A DNA stretch of 64,000 nucleotides from Chryseobacterium formosense. Lineage in GTDB: Bacteria; Bacteroidota; Bacteroidia; Flavobacteriales; Weeksellaceae. The stretch covers positions 682,001 through 746,000 of the forward strand of contig NZ_FPAP01000003.1 in NCBI RefSeq assembly GCF_900116415.1, given 5' to 3'. Under the pieces are notes generated by a model. The model was not told where the DNA came from, ran no database searches, and worked only from the letters and a program-made list of their open reading frames with translations. Shown one piece after another: positions 26,435 to 36,217 of this stretch; position 1 is the stretch's first letter, and each line of letters starts with the position of its first letter. Made by a program: the position numbers and the translations under genes.

Positions 26435-28078
26435 ATGAATAAAAATTACTATTATTTTTTGAAAAACATAACCATTATTATTTTTTCTCTGTTGTCTCAA
26501 TTTTTATGTGCTCAGATAGACGAAAAGCGACAACAAGAGATCCAGAATTTATGGAATAACTCCGATAAGTATATACTCAGAGATGCTGTAAGTTCAATGA
26601 GATATGCCAAGCAAGCTTCACTACTCTCCGAAAGGTATGGAGATTCTTTTAATAGGGCAAAATCTTACTTGATACTGGGTAAATGCCTACTTTCTATTGA
26701 TATGTATAGTGAAAGCTTATTTTATCTGGACAAGGGCCTTAAAGAGCAGGCAACTGTCGATCATCATGTTTTAAAAGTCCTTTTTAAAGAGTTCAAAGGT
26801 GACAATTATGGAAAAATGGGCTTACCTGAGCAGGAATACAATGAATATATTGATATTTTATCTTTTGTTCCTAAAGATGAAAAAAATCATGAATATCAGA
26901 GATTGATATCCCGTACCTATGCAAGAATGTCTGCCAATCTTGCCGGAAGGAAGGAATATGACAAAGCTGATAAATACATTAATAAGTCAATAAAAATACA
27001 AGAAAACTTTTTAGATTCAGAAGGAGAAATATATAACATATATATGATCAAAGGAGACATCTGCCTTAATAGAAAAGTTTATGATTCTGCCTATTATTTT
27101 TTTAATAAAAGTTATAAACTAGTCCGGAAAGATATTGAATATAAATACATGAGCTTGAAGTCATTCGGGGATTATTATAAAGAGATTGGAAATAAATCTA
27201 AGGCAATTTTGTTTTATCAACAAGCTCTGGACGACATCATTAAATTCAAAATTGATAATATTTTAAATAAGGCAGAGTTGTATAAGAATTTGTCCCAGCT
27301 CTCGGGAGAAATGGGTAATATCGGCAATAAAAATTATTATTCCGAACTTTATCAAAAGGAGTATGAAAAACTGCAAAATAAAAATAGTAAAGATATTCAG
27401 TTTGCGGTCAGATCCATACTAAATAATGAAAAACAAGAAAAAAGAATAATGGAAAAGCATAATTTCCAGACAATGCTTTCTATTATTGGAATTTTCTCAA
27501 TACTATCTATTATTTTTTATTTTCAGTTTATTAAAATTCACAGGAAGAAAAAAGAATTAAAAATAAGGTTTGATGAAATTGTAAGTGAATTAGAAGAAAG
27601 AAAAAAAAGACAGGAAGAAAATATTTTGGAAAATGTTGATTTTTCGCACTCAACAATAAATGAGAATTCTACAATAGCTGTTAAGAAAAACACAAAAATG
27701 ATTTCTGATGAAAAGGAAAAAGATATTATTACAAGGTTAACGATATTTGAAACAGGAACAGCATTTACAGAAAAAGGATTTACGCAATCCAATCTTGCAA
27801 CAATCCTTGAAACCAATACGAAATATTTGAACTACGTTTTAAAAATACATCGCAACAAAAATTTTAATGACTATGTGAACGGACTTAAAATAAATTTTAT
27901 TGTTGATAAGATTTATAATCATCCTGAATATTTGAATTATAAAATCAGTTATTTGTCCGAAATATGTGGATTTTCATCTCAAAGTCGTTTCACACATATC
28001 TTTAAAGAGGAACAGGGTATGTCTCCATCAGAATTCATAAACCAGCTAAAAAAACTCAATCAAAACACAAGTAAATAA
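26435..28078 (+). CDS. TPR-containing membrane AraC-type regulator
   Basis: The 547-residue protein starts with a signal-anchor (FLKNITIIIFSLLSQFLCAQ), followed by TPR-like helical repeats (residues about 40-330, e.g. KADKYINKSIKIQE and SKAILFYQQALDD). A membrane helix (TMLSIIGIFSILSIIFYFQF) and a charged coiled coil follow. The C-terminal AraC DNA-binding domain has SNLATILETNTKYLNYVLKIH and ISYLSEICGFSSQSRFTHIFKE, with MSPSEFI at the end. The layout puts the TPRs in the periplasm and the HTH inside the cell. Similar proteins are frequent in Chryseobacterium and their signals are unknown. Confidence 0.9.
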   Translation: MNKNYYYFLKNITIIIFSLLSQFLCAQIDEKRQQEIQNLWNNSDKYILRDAVSSMRYAKQASLLSERYGDSFNRAKSYLILGKCLLSIDMYSESLFYLDKGLKEQATVDHHVLKVLFKEFKGDNYGKMGLPEQEYNEYIDILSFVPKDEKNHEYQRLISRTYARMSANLAGRKEYDKADKYINKSIKIQENFLDSEGEIYNIYMIKGDICLNRKVYDSAYYFFNKSYKLVRKDIEYKYMSLKSFGDYYKEIGNKSKAILFYQQALDDIIKFKIDNILNKAELYKNLSQLSGEMGNIGNKNYYSELYQKEYEKLQNKNSKDIQFAVRSILNNEKQEKRIMEKHNFQTMLSIIGIFSILSIIFYFQFIKIHRKKKELKIRFDEIVSELEERKKRQEENILENVDFSHSTINENSTIAVKKNTKMISDEKEKDIITRLTIFETGTAFTEKGFTQSNLATILETNTKYLNYVLKIHRNKNFNDYVNGLKINFIVDKIYNHPEYLNYKISYLSEICGFSSQSRFTHIFKEEQGMSPSEFINQLKKLNQNTSK

Positions 28079-28107
28079 ATAACAAATACTAAATAAAGTT
28101 TTGTTAT

Positions 28108-28164
28108 TTTCCGGAATTCTACCAATGTCAATTTAGGATTCGATACTACCAACAGATATCTTTG
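28108..28164 (+). promoter_or_regulatory. Conserved upstream element plus -7 box, copy A
   Basis: A 33-bp element at 28108-28140 (core GAATTCTACCAATG, then TTTAGGAT) is followed by a TATCTTTG -7 box at 28157-28164. The same element with the same spacing (49 versus 50 bp) occurs at 31327-31384 upstream of a surface protein gene. It should start a transcript covering the small ORF at 28185. Confidence 0.5.
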
Positions 28165-28184
28165 TATGGAAATAAAAAACATCA

Positions 28185-28343
28185 ATGACTATCAAAGCAC
28201 AACAAACAAAGTTCGCTTATCTAATGTTAATGTATAAAATAAGTGAACAAAAAGAACTTTACTTGTACGATTTCTACCGGCGTGGTCTCAATGAAGTTCA
28301 GCTAAGAATTTCAAGTTTAAAATCGTTACTACAAGACATGTAA
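28185..28343 (+). CDS. Candidate small protein, 52 aa
   Basis: An ATG at 28185 opens a 52-codon frame, MTIKAQQTKFAYLMLMYKI followed by LYLYDFYRRGLNEVQL, ending in SLLQDM. It is amphipathic and basic, with no signal peptide. I do not recognise it. Support is indirect: a -7 box (TATCTTTG) ends 20 bp before the ATG, under an upstream element shared with another promoter in this window, and the frame is unbroken in very AT-rich DNA. Confidence 0.4.
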   Translation: MTIKAQQTKFAYLMLMYKISEQKELYLYDFYRRGLNEVQLRISSLKSLLQDM

Positions 28344-29134
28344 AATACAACAAGAAGCATTTGGAATTTATTTGCTTAAACTGCAGTTTAAATTTAGAAA
28401 AAGTACATACATATCAAAACACAATGTTATTATAAATAGTAGATAGGATTATAGAAATTTAAAATCCTCTTCGAAAAATTACAGAAAATGGGACGGCTTT
28501 GTCCCAGTCTGTAATTTGTGAATGCATATGTTACAAAAATACTGTGCTATCCTCTACCACCCAAATAGTGAATTCAATAATATATATTCGAAACAAAATA
28601 ACACACTGTTTAAACTCAAAATAATAGTATTGCTAAAGTACTTAGTTATTGATCCATTTAAGTCTTCGTTACCTTAAATAAAAGACTAGATTTAAATACT
28701 TTTTAAACAAAGTTCCTAGATTCTGGAGAATAAAATACGTCAATTTAATGGCTGTGATCTATGAGGACATTTTAGCATATTTAAATTTCAGTTCAATTAC
28801 AAAACCTATAATACATTGATAACCAAAACATTATTAAACAACAGTAATACTTAAGTAGTGCTTTTTTTGTAGTTACACAAAAAAACATCGGTAATTTGTC
28901 TCCAGATTACGTAGATGACTAAAAATTGAAAATAAGTCAAAATGAGACTTTTTTATTAATAGTTGCTTGGAGTATATCGGCAAAAAATTAAGATGTTTTT
29001 TACAATAAAAAGCCGAGTCACGACTACCACTCAAATAAATTTTGATTCCTACAACTTTTCAAATATTTACTGCGATACTCAAAACAATAATGATTATAGA
29101 TAAACACTTTAGTAAAATTATTAAATATAAAACA
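28344..29134. other. Intergenic region with a structured element
   Basis: No gene is supported here apart from the hairpin listed at 28476-28517. The frame of the following surface-protein gene is open from 29042, but the true start is at 29135. The right end must hold that gene's promoter. Confidence 0.6.
28476..28517. other. Two-step hairpin (possible RNA structure)
   Basis: AAATTACAG (28476) pairs with CTGTAATTT (28509), and inside it TGGGAC (28489) pairs with GTCCCA (28501) around a GGCTTT loop, separated by an AAAA/GT internal loop. There is no T-run, so it is not a typical terminator. It lies 130 bp after the small ORF at 28185 and could be the 3' end of its transcript. Confidence 0.5.
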
Positions 29135-30121
29135 ATGAGAAAAACGATTTTTTTTACATTCATGCTATTTTCAACCATAGCATTCGCCCAAGTAGGCATA
29201 AACACAGAGAATCCAAAGCAGGTATTTCATGTCGATGGAAGCAAGGACAATCCAAATACAGGAATGCCAAATTCAGCCCAGCAAATGAATGACGTAGTGA
29301 TTACCAGTAGTGGACAAGTAGGAATAGGAACTATTACTCCCGGTGCAAAATTGGATGTCTCAGGAAACATTAATGTTAATACAAACTCTACCGGAAACGC
29401 TTCATCAATTAACTTTTACGAAAACTCATCAAATGGTACAAATTCAGTTTCTCTGAAAGCTCCATCAAATTTGGGTACAGACCGTTCAATTATTCTGCCT
29501 TCCAATACCCCCTCAAACGGTTTCGTATTAAAAACTAATGATTTAGGAGCAACAGAATGGGGACCGGTCAATCCCGCTTCCGCAACATTAGCATCAATCT
29601 CTTTAAGCAACGCATCATCCGGTTCCACTTCTATAACGAATGGTGGAACAAACGGAACAACGGTAAATCAGCGATTTTTTCAAAAATTTGATAATACAGT
29701 CACTGACCCTAATAACAGATTTGATGTCAGCACAGGTACCTATACTGTTTCCCAGTCTGGTATCTACCTCATTACCGCCTACATCATGCCCAATGCAGCG
29801 CCCAACAGGAATGAAATGGGATTTTACTATCCAGTCAATCTTGAAATTAGAAAAAACTGTGGAGGAAATCCTTCTGCAGGTACTAATATAATGGATAATG
29901 CGACAATCAGGTGGGCGACTCCGGGACAATCGATCTTACGCTATTCTGTGGTAGTTACCGGCATGGTTTCACTCAGTGCTGGTGACACATTAAATACCGT
30001 CATTTATCTAAACGGAACCAATGCATTTGGGTCAAGCAATGAAGGCATATCTTATCCATCAAACTTTACTTATGCAAACATTTCCGACTTCAAAGCCTTA
30101 TTTAGTGTCACAGCTCTATAA
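29135..30121 (+). CDS. Secreted surface protein with C1q-like C-terminal domain
   Basis: From the ATG at 29135 the protein is 328 residues, with a signal peptide (MRKTIFFTFMLFSTIAFAQ) followed by VGINTENP, a start typical of Chryseobacterium surface proteins. A repeat-like middle (VGIGTITPGAKLDVSGNINVN) resembles tail-fibre/adhesin stalks. The last 150 residues (FFQKFDNTVTDPNNRFDVS, GIYLITAYIMP, FKALFSVTAL) form a C1q/TNF-like jelly roll. It is probably an adhesin or matrix protein. The frame extends upstream to 29042 without a signal sequence, so the later start is preferred. Confidence 0.85.
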   Translation: MRKTIFFTFMLFSTIAFAQVGINTENPKQVFHVDGSKDNPNTGMPNSAQQMNDVVITSSGQVGIGTITPGAKLDVSGNINVNTNSTGNASSINFYENSSNGTNSVSLKAPSNLGTDRSIILPSNTPSNGFVLKTNDLGATEWGPVNPASATLASISLSNASSGSTSITNGGTNGTTVNQRFFQKFDNTVTDPNNRFDVSTGTYTVSQSGIYLITAYIMPNAAPNRNEMGFYYPVNLEIRKNCGGNPSAGTNIMDNATIRWATPGQSILRYSVVVTGMVSLSAGDTLNTVIYLNGTNAFGSSNEGISYPSNFTYANISDFKALFSVTAL

Positions 30122-30194
30122 TTTCATATATAGAAAACAGTATCCATTGATAATTGTTTTAAGTTGAAATAGCAATGTTAACAACAAAAGCGAC

Positions 30195-30238
30195 AAGCCC
30201 CGGAAATTTATTAACGCTTATACAAGCATTCCGGGCTT
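30195..30238 (+). terminator. Terminator-like hairpin after the surface protein gene
   Basis: AAGCCCCGGAA (30195) pairs with TTCCGGGCTT (30229) with one bulged C, leaving a 23-nt loop. It lies 74 bp after the surface-protein stop and just before the HTH gene pair. Confidence 0.55.
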
Positions 30239-30260
30239 CCGTTTATATTAGAAAGCCAAA

Positions 30261-30686
30261 ATGAACTATCGGGAAATTCATATAGGTTCTATGATACAAA
30301 AGCTGGTTAAGGAACTGGGGATCGAATCATCGAGAATCTGTAATTTTTTTAATATTGCAGAATCTGAAATTGATTTAATGTACAAGTCCAAGACCCAAGA
30401 TACTGAAACTCTTCTAAAATGGAGCAAATTGCTGGAGTACGACTTTTTCAGGGTTTATATACAACACCTGATCCTGTATTCCCCGCAAAACTCTAAAGGT
30501 TCGCCCGATAATATCAGCAAAAAGACATCTCTGCCCAGCTTTCGTAAGAACATCTACACAAAGGAAGTAGTAGATTTTATCTTGGAAAAAATAAAGTCGG
30601 GAGAAATGACAAAGATACAAGTAATAGAACGATACAAAATACCTAAAACCACCTTATACAAATGGATACTAAAATACACAGAGTAA
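30261..30686 (+). CDS. Small protein with two HTH segments, first of an overlapping pair
   Basis: The 141-residue protein has an N-terminal XRE-like helical part (HIGSMIQKLVKELGIESSRICNFF, then ETLLKWSKLLEYDFFRVY). A short C-terminal transposase-like helix-turn-helix follows (EKIKSGEMTKIQVIERYKIPKTTLYKWI). No catalytic transposase domain follows. The next gene starts inside its last codons, overlapping by 25 bp, so the two are coupled. Pairs like this are common in Chryseobacterium genomes and their role is not known to me. Confidence 0.8.
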   Translation: MNYREIHIGSMIQKLVKELGIESSRICNFFNIAESEIDLMYKSKTQDTETLLKWSKLLEYDFFRVYIQHLILYSPQNSKGSPDNISKKTSLPSFRKNIYTKEVVDFILEKIKSGEMTKIQVIERYKIPKTTLYKWILKYTE

Positions 30687-31003
30687 AGCCTGACTATAAG
30701 CTCATATATTGGGATATTTTACAATTTAAATATCCTGAGAAGATTTCTTCCTGCAAAGCTATAATGCAAAAAGACAGTCTCTCAGCACTGGAAGTTATTA
30801 AGCTCAACAGCATGATTTTTGGTAATTCAGAAAAAAAATCAATAAAAAGAAATCAGAGTTATCGTGCATACGGTCAATCAGACATACTTCATATACTCGA
30901 ATACCAGAAAAATAACAGCTTAAACAATACTGAGCTGGCCTGCCATTTCCGCCTTAGCAGGAATACGGTTACGAAATGGAAAAAATTGTTTATAGTCAAA
31001 TAA
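30662..31003 (+). CDS. Small HTH protein, second of the overlapping pair
   Basis: The 113-residue protein has an N-terminal helical region (YKLIYWDILQFKYPEK, SALEVIKLNSMIFG). A C-terminal helix-turn-helix follows (SDILHILEYQKNNSLNNTEL, then FRLSRNTVTKWKKLF), with the look of the DNA-reading part of IS3-type OrfA or sigma-like HTH. No nuclease domain is present. It is translated from within the end of the preceding gene. Confidence 0.8.
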   Translation: MDTKIHRVKPDYKLIYWDILQFKYPEKISSCKAIMQKDSLSALEVIKLNSMIFGNSEKKSIKRNQSYRAYGQSDILHILEYQKNNSLNNTELACHFRLSRNTVTKWKKLFIVK

Positions 31004-31326
31004 AAGATGTTAAGGTATCTGACTTTCTAATTTAAAAGTGCCTTCCAAATTTTGATTTTACAATCAATTTCAGATATGATCACACATCAAATGTTTTAAT
31101 CACCCATGCACAGCTTAATTGCAATATCGGCAAGAAATTTGGATTTTTTTGCCGATTTATTTTTTGCAAAGAAGCCATTTCACACCTCTTTCATAAGATA
31201 AGCGTACAATACTATCAGAAAGTATCTTAGATCTGTACTACAGCTCTTCTATATTATTGTTGCAACAGAAATTAAAAAAACACAAGTGGGTATTTGCTAG
31301 TGTTTTTAGATTTGAACTTTTGCATA
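31004..31326. other. Gene-free stretch with an inverted repeat
   Basis: The only feature seen is ATCGGCAA at 31126 paired with TTGCCGAT at 31149 (15-nt loop), which could end the HTH-pair transcript. No coding signal is apparent. Confidence 0.5.
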
Positions 31327-31384
31327 TTTCCAGAATTCTGCCAATGCAATGTTAGGATAAAGCTTTTTAATCATCATAATTTTG
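31327..31384 (+). promoter_or_regulatory. Conserved upstream element plus -7 box, copy B
   Basis: The element at 31327-31359 (core GAATTCTGCCAATG, then TTAGGAT) matches copy A at 28108 in about 26 of 33 positions. A TAATTTTG -7 box follows at 31377-31384. The surface-protein start codon is at 31472. The CAGAATTCTG core is a perfect palindrome here but not in copy A. Confidence 0.55.
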
Positions 31385-31471
31385 CAGTATTAAAGTTGAG
31401 AGTTAAACAAATTAATTTCGTGATAATTTCTGGACTTTTTAAAATTTAATACTAATTTAAAAACATATTTG

Positions 31472-33346
31472 ATGAAAAAAATGCTTATCATTTTTGCTTA
31501 TGTCGCAAGTGCGATGATGTTTGGACAGGTCGGAATCAATACCGAAACGCCCCATCCCAGTTCAGATCTAGAACTTGGCTCTAACAATAAAGCTCTATAT
31601 TTAAATAGAGTGGCAAGTCCTGAGAACGAAATATCTTCTCCCCAGAACGGTATGATTCTTTACGACAGCACCAAAAAATGCGTGCGTGCCTATCAAGCTA
31701 ACGCATGGTCTAACTGCCTTGGCGTTCCAATTGGAAATGAGGGAACCGTTCTATCTTTGGAGTGCAACGCTGCTACTCATTCTGGAACTATTTATTATGG
31801 TACAGCCTACACTTCCGGAATAGAAACAAGCGTTCCATATTCTGGAGGAAATGGTGGTTCATATTCTGCGGTGGCTATAAACTCTACAGGAGTTACAGGA
31901 TTGGTCGCAACTTTACAAGCTGGAAATTTAAACAATGGTTCTGGGAATTTAGTCTTTCACATTACGGGTAATCCATCAGGAACCGGTAACGCTTTATTTA
32001 CGGTAAATATAGGAGGAAAAACTTGCAGCTTTACCCGCAGCGTAGGACCAGCAATCCCAACCGTCGGGACTGTTACTACCTTAAATTGTAATGCACAGCT
32101 AAACCCAACTACATTGTTTATAGGCCAGAATTACTCTGGAGTGTTAAAAATTCAGTATACCGGTGGTAATGGTGGATCTTATAATTCAGACACATTTTCA
32201 TTAAAAGGGCTTACATTTACACGAAATGCCGGGAATTTTGTAATAGGAAATGGCGAAATTATTTACAATGTCTCAGGGGTTCCTGATTCAACAGGTAGTA
32301 TCATAATCAACGAAATAATCATTGGCGGACAATCGTGTACATCATTAAATATCGGTATCATAACAGGACTTACTCTATATTGTGGCACAGGGTCATACCA
32401 ACCGGTTTTAAACCCTGACAATCTGATAGCAGGACAACCTTATACTGGAACTTATACCATAAAGTATTTTACGAATTCCGGAGGTTTTTATGATGGAACA
32501 ACCTATCCCGCGGAGAGCTTTACAGTCAACGGACTCACATTTTCAAGTTTAGCAGGTACTTTTACAGGAGGATCAGTGACGGATATAGTTTATAATGTAA
32601 CTGGAACTCCTACTACTAGTGGAAATATGAATATTACAGTCAATTTAGCTGATAAAAATTGTACAAAATCTGTAAATGTAAGTGCAATATCTGCTGGTTG
32701 TATAAATAACGATTACATAATACATAACGGACAAAAATCAGTAAGGATTTGTGGACAAATATGGATGCAGCATAACTTAGGAGCGAATACGAACCTCGAT
32801 CCCAACGCCAATCCCCAATCACAAGCTCTGATTGGTAATTATTATCAATATGGAAGAAATGCGGTAATTGCAACGGGATACACTTCTTCAGGTCCTATAA
32901 CAGGTTTTGATAACAACTGGCCCGTACCGGCAAATCCTGCACAAAGATGGAATACAGGTTCAGAAACCTCACCTGTAAAAAATACAACTTATGATCCTTG
33001 TCCTTCCGGATTTCGTTTACCAACCTTAACAGAATTTCAGACATTAGCTGCAAATACAAATCTAGAAGTCTATGGCAATAATTGGAATGAAAATGATAAC
33101 AATTATAACAACGCCATAATCTTCAAAAGTGGAAATGTACAAATAACCTTTCCTGCAGGAGGATTTAGAACAGTAAACGGTCCGGGAAATCTTCAAGGAA
33201 GAGGCCAAGGAGGGACTTACTATACAAGCACTATAGGTAATGTAAACCCTTACAATACAAAACCTGCCTTTCTTGGTCAATCTGGTCTCGGGGGTGGAAT
33301 GCAGGCTGGTAATAGAGCATTTAATGTAAAATGTATCGCCCAGTAA
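31472..33346 (+). CDS. Secreted protein with three repeats and a FISUMP-type C-terminal domain
   Basis: The 624-residue protein has a signal peptide (MKKMLIIFAYVASAMMFGQ) followed by VGINTETPHP. After a linker with NGMILYDSTKKCVRAY come three tandem beta-rich repeats of roughly 95 residues, each beginning near 'L.C.a' and containing PYSGGNGGSY or IQYTGGNGGSY and a 'G.P...G' turn, ending in a conserved Cys. The last 200 residues form a FISUMP (Fibrobacter succinogenes major paralogous) domain: GQIWMQHNLGANTNLDP, YYQYGRNA, DPCPSGFRLPTLTEF. It is surface-exposed and probably an adhesin. Confidence 0.88.
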   Translation: MKKMLIIFAYVASAMMFGQVGINTETPHPSSDLELGSNNKALYLNRVASPENEISSPQNGMILYDSTKKCVRAYQANAWSNCLGVPIGNEGTVLSLECNAATHSGTIYYGTAYTSGIETSVPYSGGNGGSYSAVAINSTGVTGLVATLQAGNLNNGSGNLVFHITGNPSGTGNALFTVNIGGKTCSFTRSVGPAIPTVGTVTTLNCNAQLNPTTLFIGQNYSGVLKIQYTGGNGGSYNSDTFSLKGLTFTRNAGNFVIGNGEIIYNVSGVPDSTGSIIINEIIIGGQSCTSLNIGIITGLTLYCGTGSYQPVLNPDNLIAGQPYTGTYTIKYFTNSGGFYDGTTYPAESFTVNGLTFSSLAGTFTGGSVTDIVYNVTGTPTTSGNMNITVNLADKNCTKSVNVSAISAGCINNDYIIHNGQKSVRICGQIWMQHNLGANTNLDPNANPQSQALIGNYYQYGRNAVIATGYTSSGPITGFDNNWPVPANPAQRWNTGSETSPVKNTTYDPCPSGFRLPTLTEFQTLAANTNLEVYGNNWNENDNNYNNAIIFKSGNVQITFPAGGFRTVNGPGNLQGRGQGGTYYTSTIGNVNPYNTKPAFLGQSGLGGGMQAGNRAFNVKCIAQ

Positions 33347-33467
33347 TATTAATAAATACAATTAAAAATGATCTATCCTGTGAGTATTCCGGATCTACAT
33401 TTTGTTATAAAGTAAAATTAATAATAGTAACACCATTCATATCGGCTATTTAATTAGCCAAAAGGTT

Positions 33468-33504
33468 ACAGAGTTCGGGATAAATTCTTCCCGCGCTCTG
33501 TTTT
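33468..33504 (+). terminator. Intrinsic terminator of the FISUMP protein gene
   Basis: ACAGAGTTCGGGA (33468) pairs with TCCCGCGCTCTGT (33489) over 12 of 13 positions, followed by TTTT. It lies about 120 bp after the stop codon. Confidence 0.75.
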
Positions 33505-33648
33505 GGTTAGCAATGACAATTTCAAAACTTTGGATAAAATTTTCAGTATTTTCTAACAGAGATCTTTGTATTCCTCAAAAATAGAACCTTCGTAAATTTT
33601 TATTTATGCTTAAGCTTTTACTAGCTTTCTTAGTTTAAGAAATCAATA

Positions 33649-34125
33649 TTATCTATATTGTAGTTGTTGATTTTTAATGTTAAAAAAAATGAATTTTGTG
33701 AATGCTTGCCGCAGAAATGTTAAAACTTTGAAAACCAAAGCAACAGAAGGTACAGCATGCAATTTATAACTATAATAATAGCTCGATTTCCAAATGCAAT
33801 AATTTCCGGCTTGGAAATGAGAATTAATTCTCTTTGCATATTTTCGAGCAACTGGCTCAAGCATTTTTACAATTTCCAATGGCATTGAATCTACTATGAA
33901 AGTGTTTTCAACATTATCGAATTGATTAACTCTAAGCTTTCTGAGATTTTCCATATGCAGGAATAGTTTCCTTTTCCTTAAATTAAAAACAATCCTTTAG
34001 TCATTCCATTAAGTTTTGAATTTGCAAGATATCTGATATAGCCGATATTTTGAATCTGCTGATAAATATATTACAGTGATATTTAAAGCAATGAGGTCCA
34101 AATCTATTAATTTTAGTGTTATTGG
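33649..34125 (-). pseudogene. IS982-family transposase remnant
   Basis: The open part (33649-33954) reads ENTFIVDSMPLEIVKML and SSYYYSYKLHAVPSVALVF. These match the first DDE Asp region (VDSMPLE) and the YYYGYKLHAV strand of Bacteroidetes IS982 transposases. Upstream, the broken frames show ALNITVIYLSADSKYRLYQ, matching the family's N-terminal region, up to about 34125. The C-terminal half with the later catalytic residues is missing, and I could not identify clear terminal inverted repeats. Confidence 0.75.
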
Positions 34126-34301
34126 TTAAAATAAAAATTTGCAGTAGGATATAATTGCCGTAATTCTTTAGAATAAAATCGTAAATTGCTTTCTAGTTAT
34201 TCATGTTGAATTTAGTTGGTAATCAACACAAGTTATACTTTTTTGTAGCATGGATAGCCTTTTATATAATGCACTAAAGATTTAAATTATAACTTAATAA
34301 T

Positions 34302-35797
34302 ATGTCGATATTTAGAATATTTGTGCTTTTTCTTTTTTTTTCACAATTTAGTTTTTCACAGAAGACAAAAGAAGTTTTAGCCTATGAATATCTTAAAAAG
34401 CAAGATTCTTTATATCTGCTATTTCAGTTCGAGAAGGCCAATGAATTCTCAAATAAGGCAAAAAAATAGGAATAGAGCTAAATGATTCTGCAATCAGAGC
34501 TCGCGCCTACCAGAAAATGATGGTCAATTATTCATCTTTAGGTCATTATACAAAAAGTATAGAGAGTGCAAACAATGCTCTAAAGGAGGATTATACAAAC
34601 AAGAATTTAATTTATAAATTATCCTGCTATAAAAATTTAGGGATTATCTACAACCAATTAAATTATAAAGAGAAAGCTTCAGAAAATTTCAAGAATTTAA
34701 TTAATGCAATCCCTAAAGATACAGACGACGTAGCCTTAAAGCAGATGCTCGCATCTGGCTATTTTAATTTAGGACTCATATACGATTATGTACCAGAAAA
34801 TGCAGATGAAATAGATAAATATATGGGTATTTCTCAAGAAATATTGGAACAGTGCCCACCAGAAAAAGTATGTATTGATCTGTACTATACTTATATTTCT
34901 TTTGCAAACAGTAATACAGAATTAAGACATAGATTAGACTCCACAAAAATATACCTGGATAAAGCCTATAGCGTCATTACCAAATACCAGCCCGATTTCA
35001 TCTTAACGGATTACAACATCTCCTTAGGACGATATTATTTTATGCGTAAAGATCACAAAAAAGCTTTGGAAATTTATTTAAAGGTAGCAAAAGCACTTGA
35101 AAGTAATCCGTATGAAAACACAAATTTAAAAACCGTTTATCAAGATATTTCTGAAATATACGAGTCATTTGGAGACACAAAAAAGTCAAAAGAATATTAT
35201 AAAAAATCTTCTTTATTTAGCGATGATTTAAATGAAAATAAAAAGAAGAATACAGAATTTACATTAAAAAATATTTTGAATGATGAAATGGAAGTTGTGA
35301 ATATTTCATTTACTAAGAAAATGATTGTGGCTTGTATTGCTTTCCTCATTATGTTATTTGCCATAATTGTTTTTTACAGCAAACAGAAAAGAAAATTGAA
35401 AATACAGAATTTAAATTCTCAAGAAGATTTACAACAAAAAGAAATCATTATTTCAGAAAAAGAAAAAGAAGCTGCTGAGCTTAAGCTAAAAGCCAATACT
35501 TCTTTTAGTGAAGTGCTTGAACTTGCAAAAGAAAATAATCCGCATTTTCTGAAAAGGTTCCAGGAAGTGTATCCAGAATTTCATAAGAATATCTTGAAGA
35601 TAAATCCAAATCTAAAGTCCACAGAGCTTTCTCTCTCTGCCTATATATCCCTTGGTTTTTCAAATAAAGAAATAGCCGATTATACTTTTAAATCTATTAG
35701 AACAATTGAAAGTAACCGCTACAACCTACGTAAGAAATTAAATCTTTCTACAGAAATTGACCTTTATGTATGGTTGAATTCGATAAAGGAACTGTAG
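34302..35797 (+). pseudogene. TPR membrane LuxR-type regulator with an N-terminal frameshift
   Basis: The ATG at 34302 begins a signal sequence (MSIFRIFVLFLFFSQFSFSQ), but the frame stops at 34469 right after a run of seven A. An eighth A would join it to KIGIELNDSAIRARAYQK and the long 34517-35797 frame. That part has TPR-like helices (residues about 60-300), a membrane helix (KMIVACIAFLIMLFAIIVFY), a coiled coil and a LuxR-type helix-turn-helix (LSLSAYISLGFSNKEIADYTF, RTIESNRYNLRKKLNL). The homopolymer suggests a sequencing error, slippage or phase variation as well as true decay. Confidence 0.8.
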
Positions 35798-36217
35798 TCA
35801 AATATGATCTTGGTTTGACGTTTTAAAGACCATTTATCCCTGTCAACAATCCATTTATTGTTATTAATTTTCATTTATACATTAACTTGTTTACAAATTT
35901 CCATAATTATCTTAGAATTCTGTTATATCAATTACTGTTTCTATTACTGATTTTATTAATTGCTTAGCAATATACTTGCCCACACTTAATGTTTAAAAAA
36001 TATAGTTTGGAAAACATTGATATCAAGTTACTAACCGGGAATTAAATTGGCCATTGCAAAAATATTGTCATTAATTTTCAAGCGACCAAAATTTCGACAA
36101 CTGTACAATGGGTAGGGAATCATTCGGATCGGCATCTTTTTTGCCAATGCTGAGATATTTATCGAACAGTCAACATCTCGAACATTTTCATTTATAATAA
36201 CAATATTCCACAGCTAT
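35798..36217. other. Gene-free stretch
   Basis: This is AT-rich DNA between the frameshifted TPR-LuxR gene and the DUF5686 gene. I see no coding signal or strong hairpin. The promoter of the DUF5686 gene should be at the right end. Confidence 0.5.

Noticed and set aside
30554..30570. CTACACAAAGGAAGTAG resembling the LuxR dyad box
   Set aside because: The spacer is wrong, it lies inside a coding region and has no -7 box at 22 bp.
32640..33361. Minus-strand ORFs opposite the FISUMP protein
   Set aside because: Shadows of the strong plus-strand gene with signal peptide and known domain.
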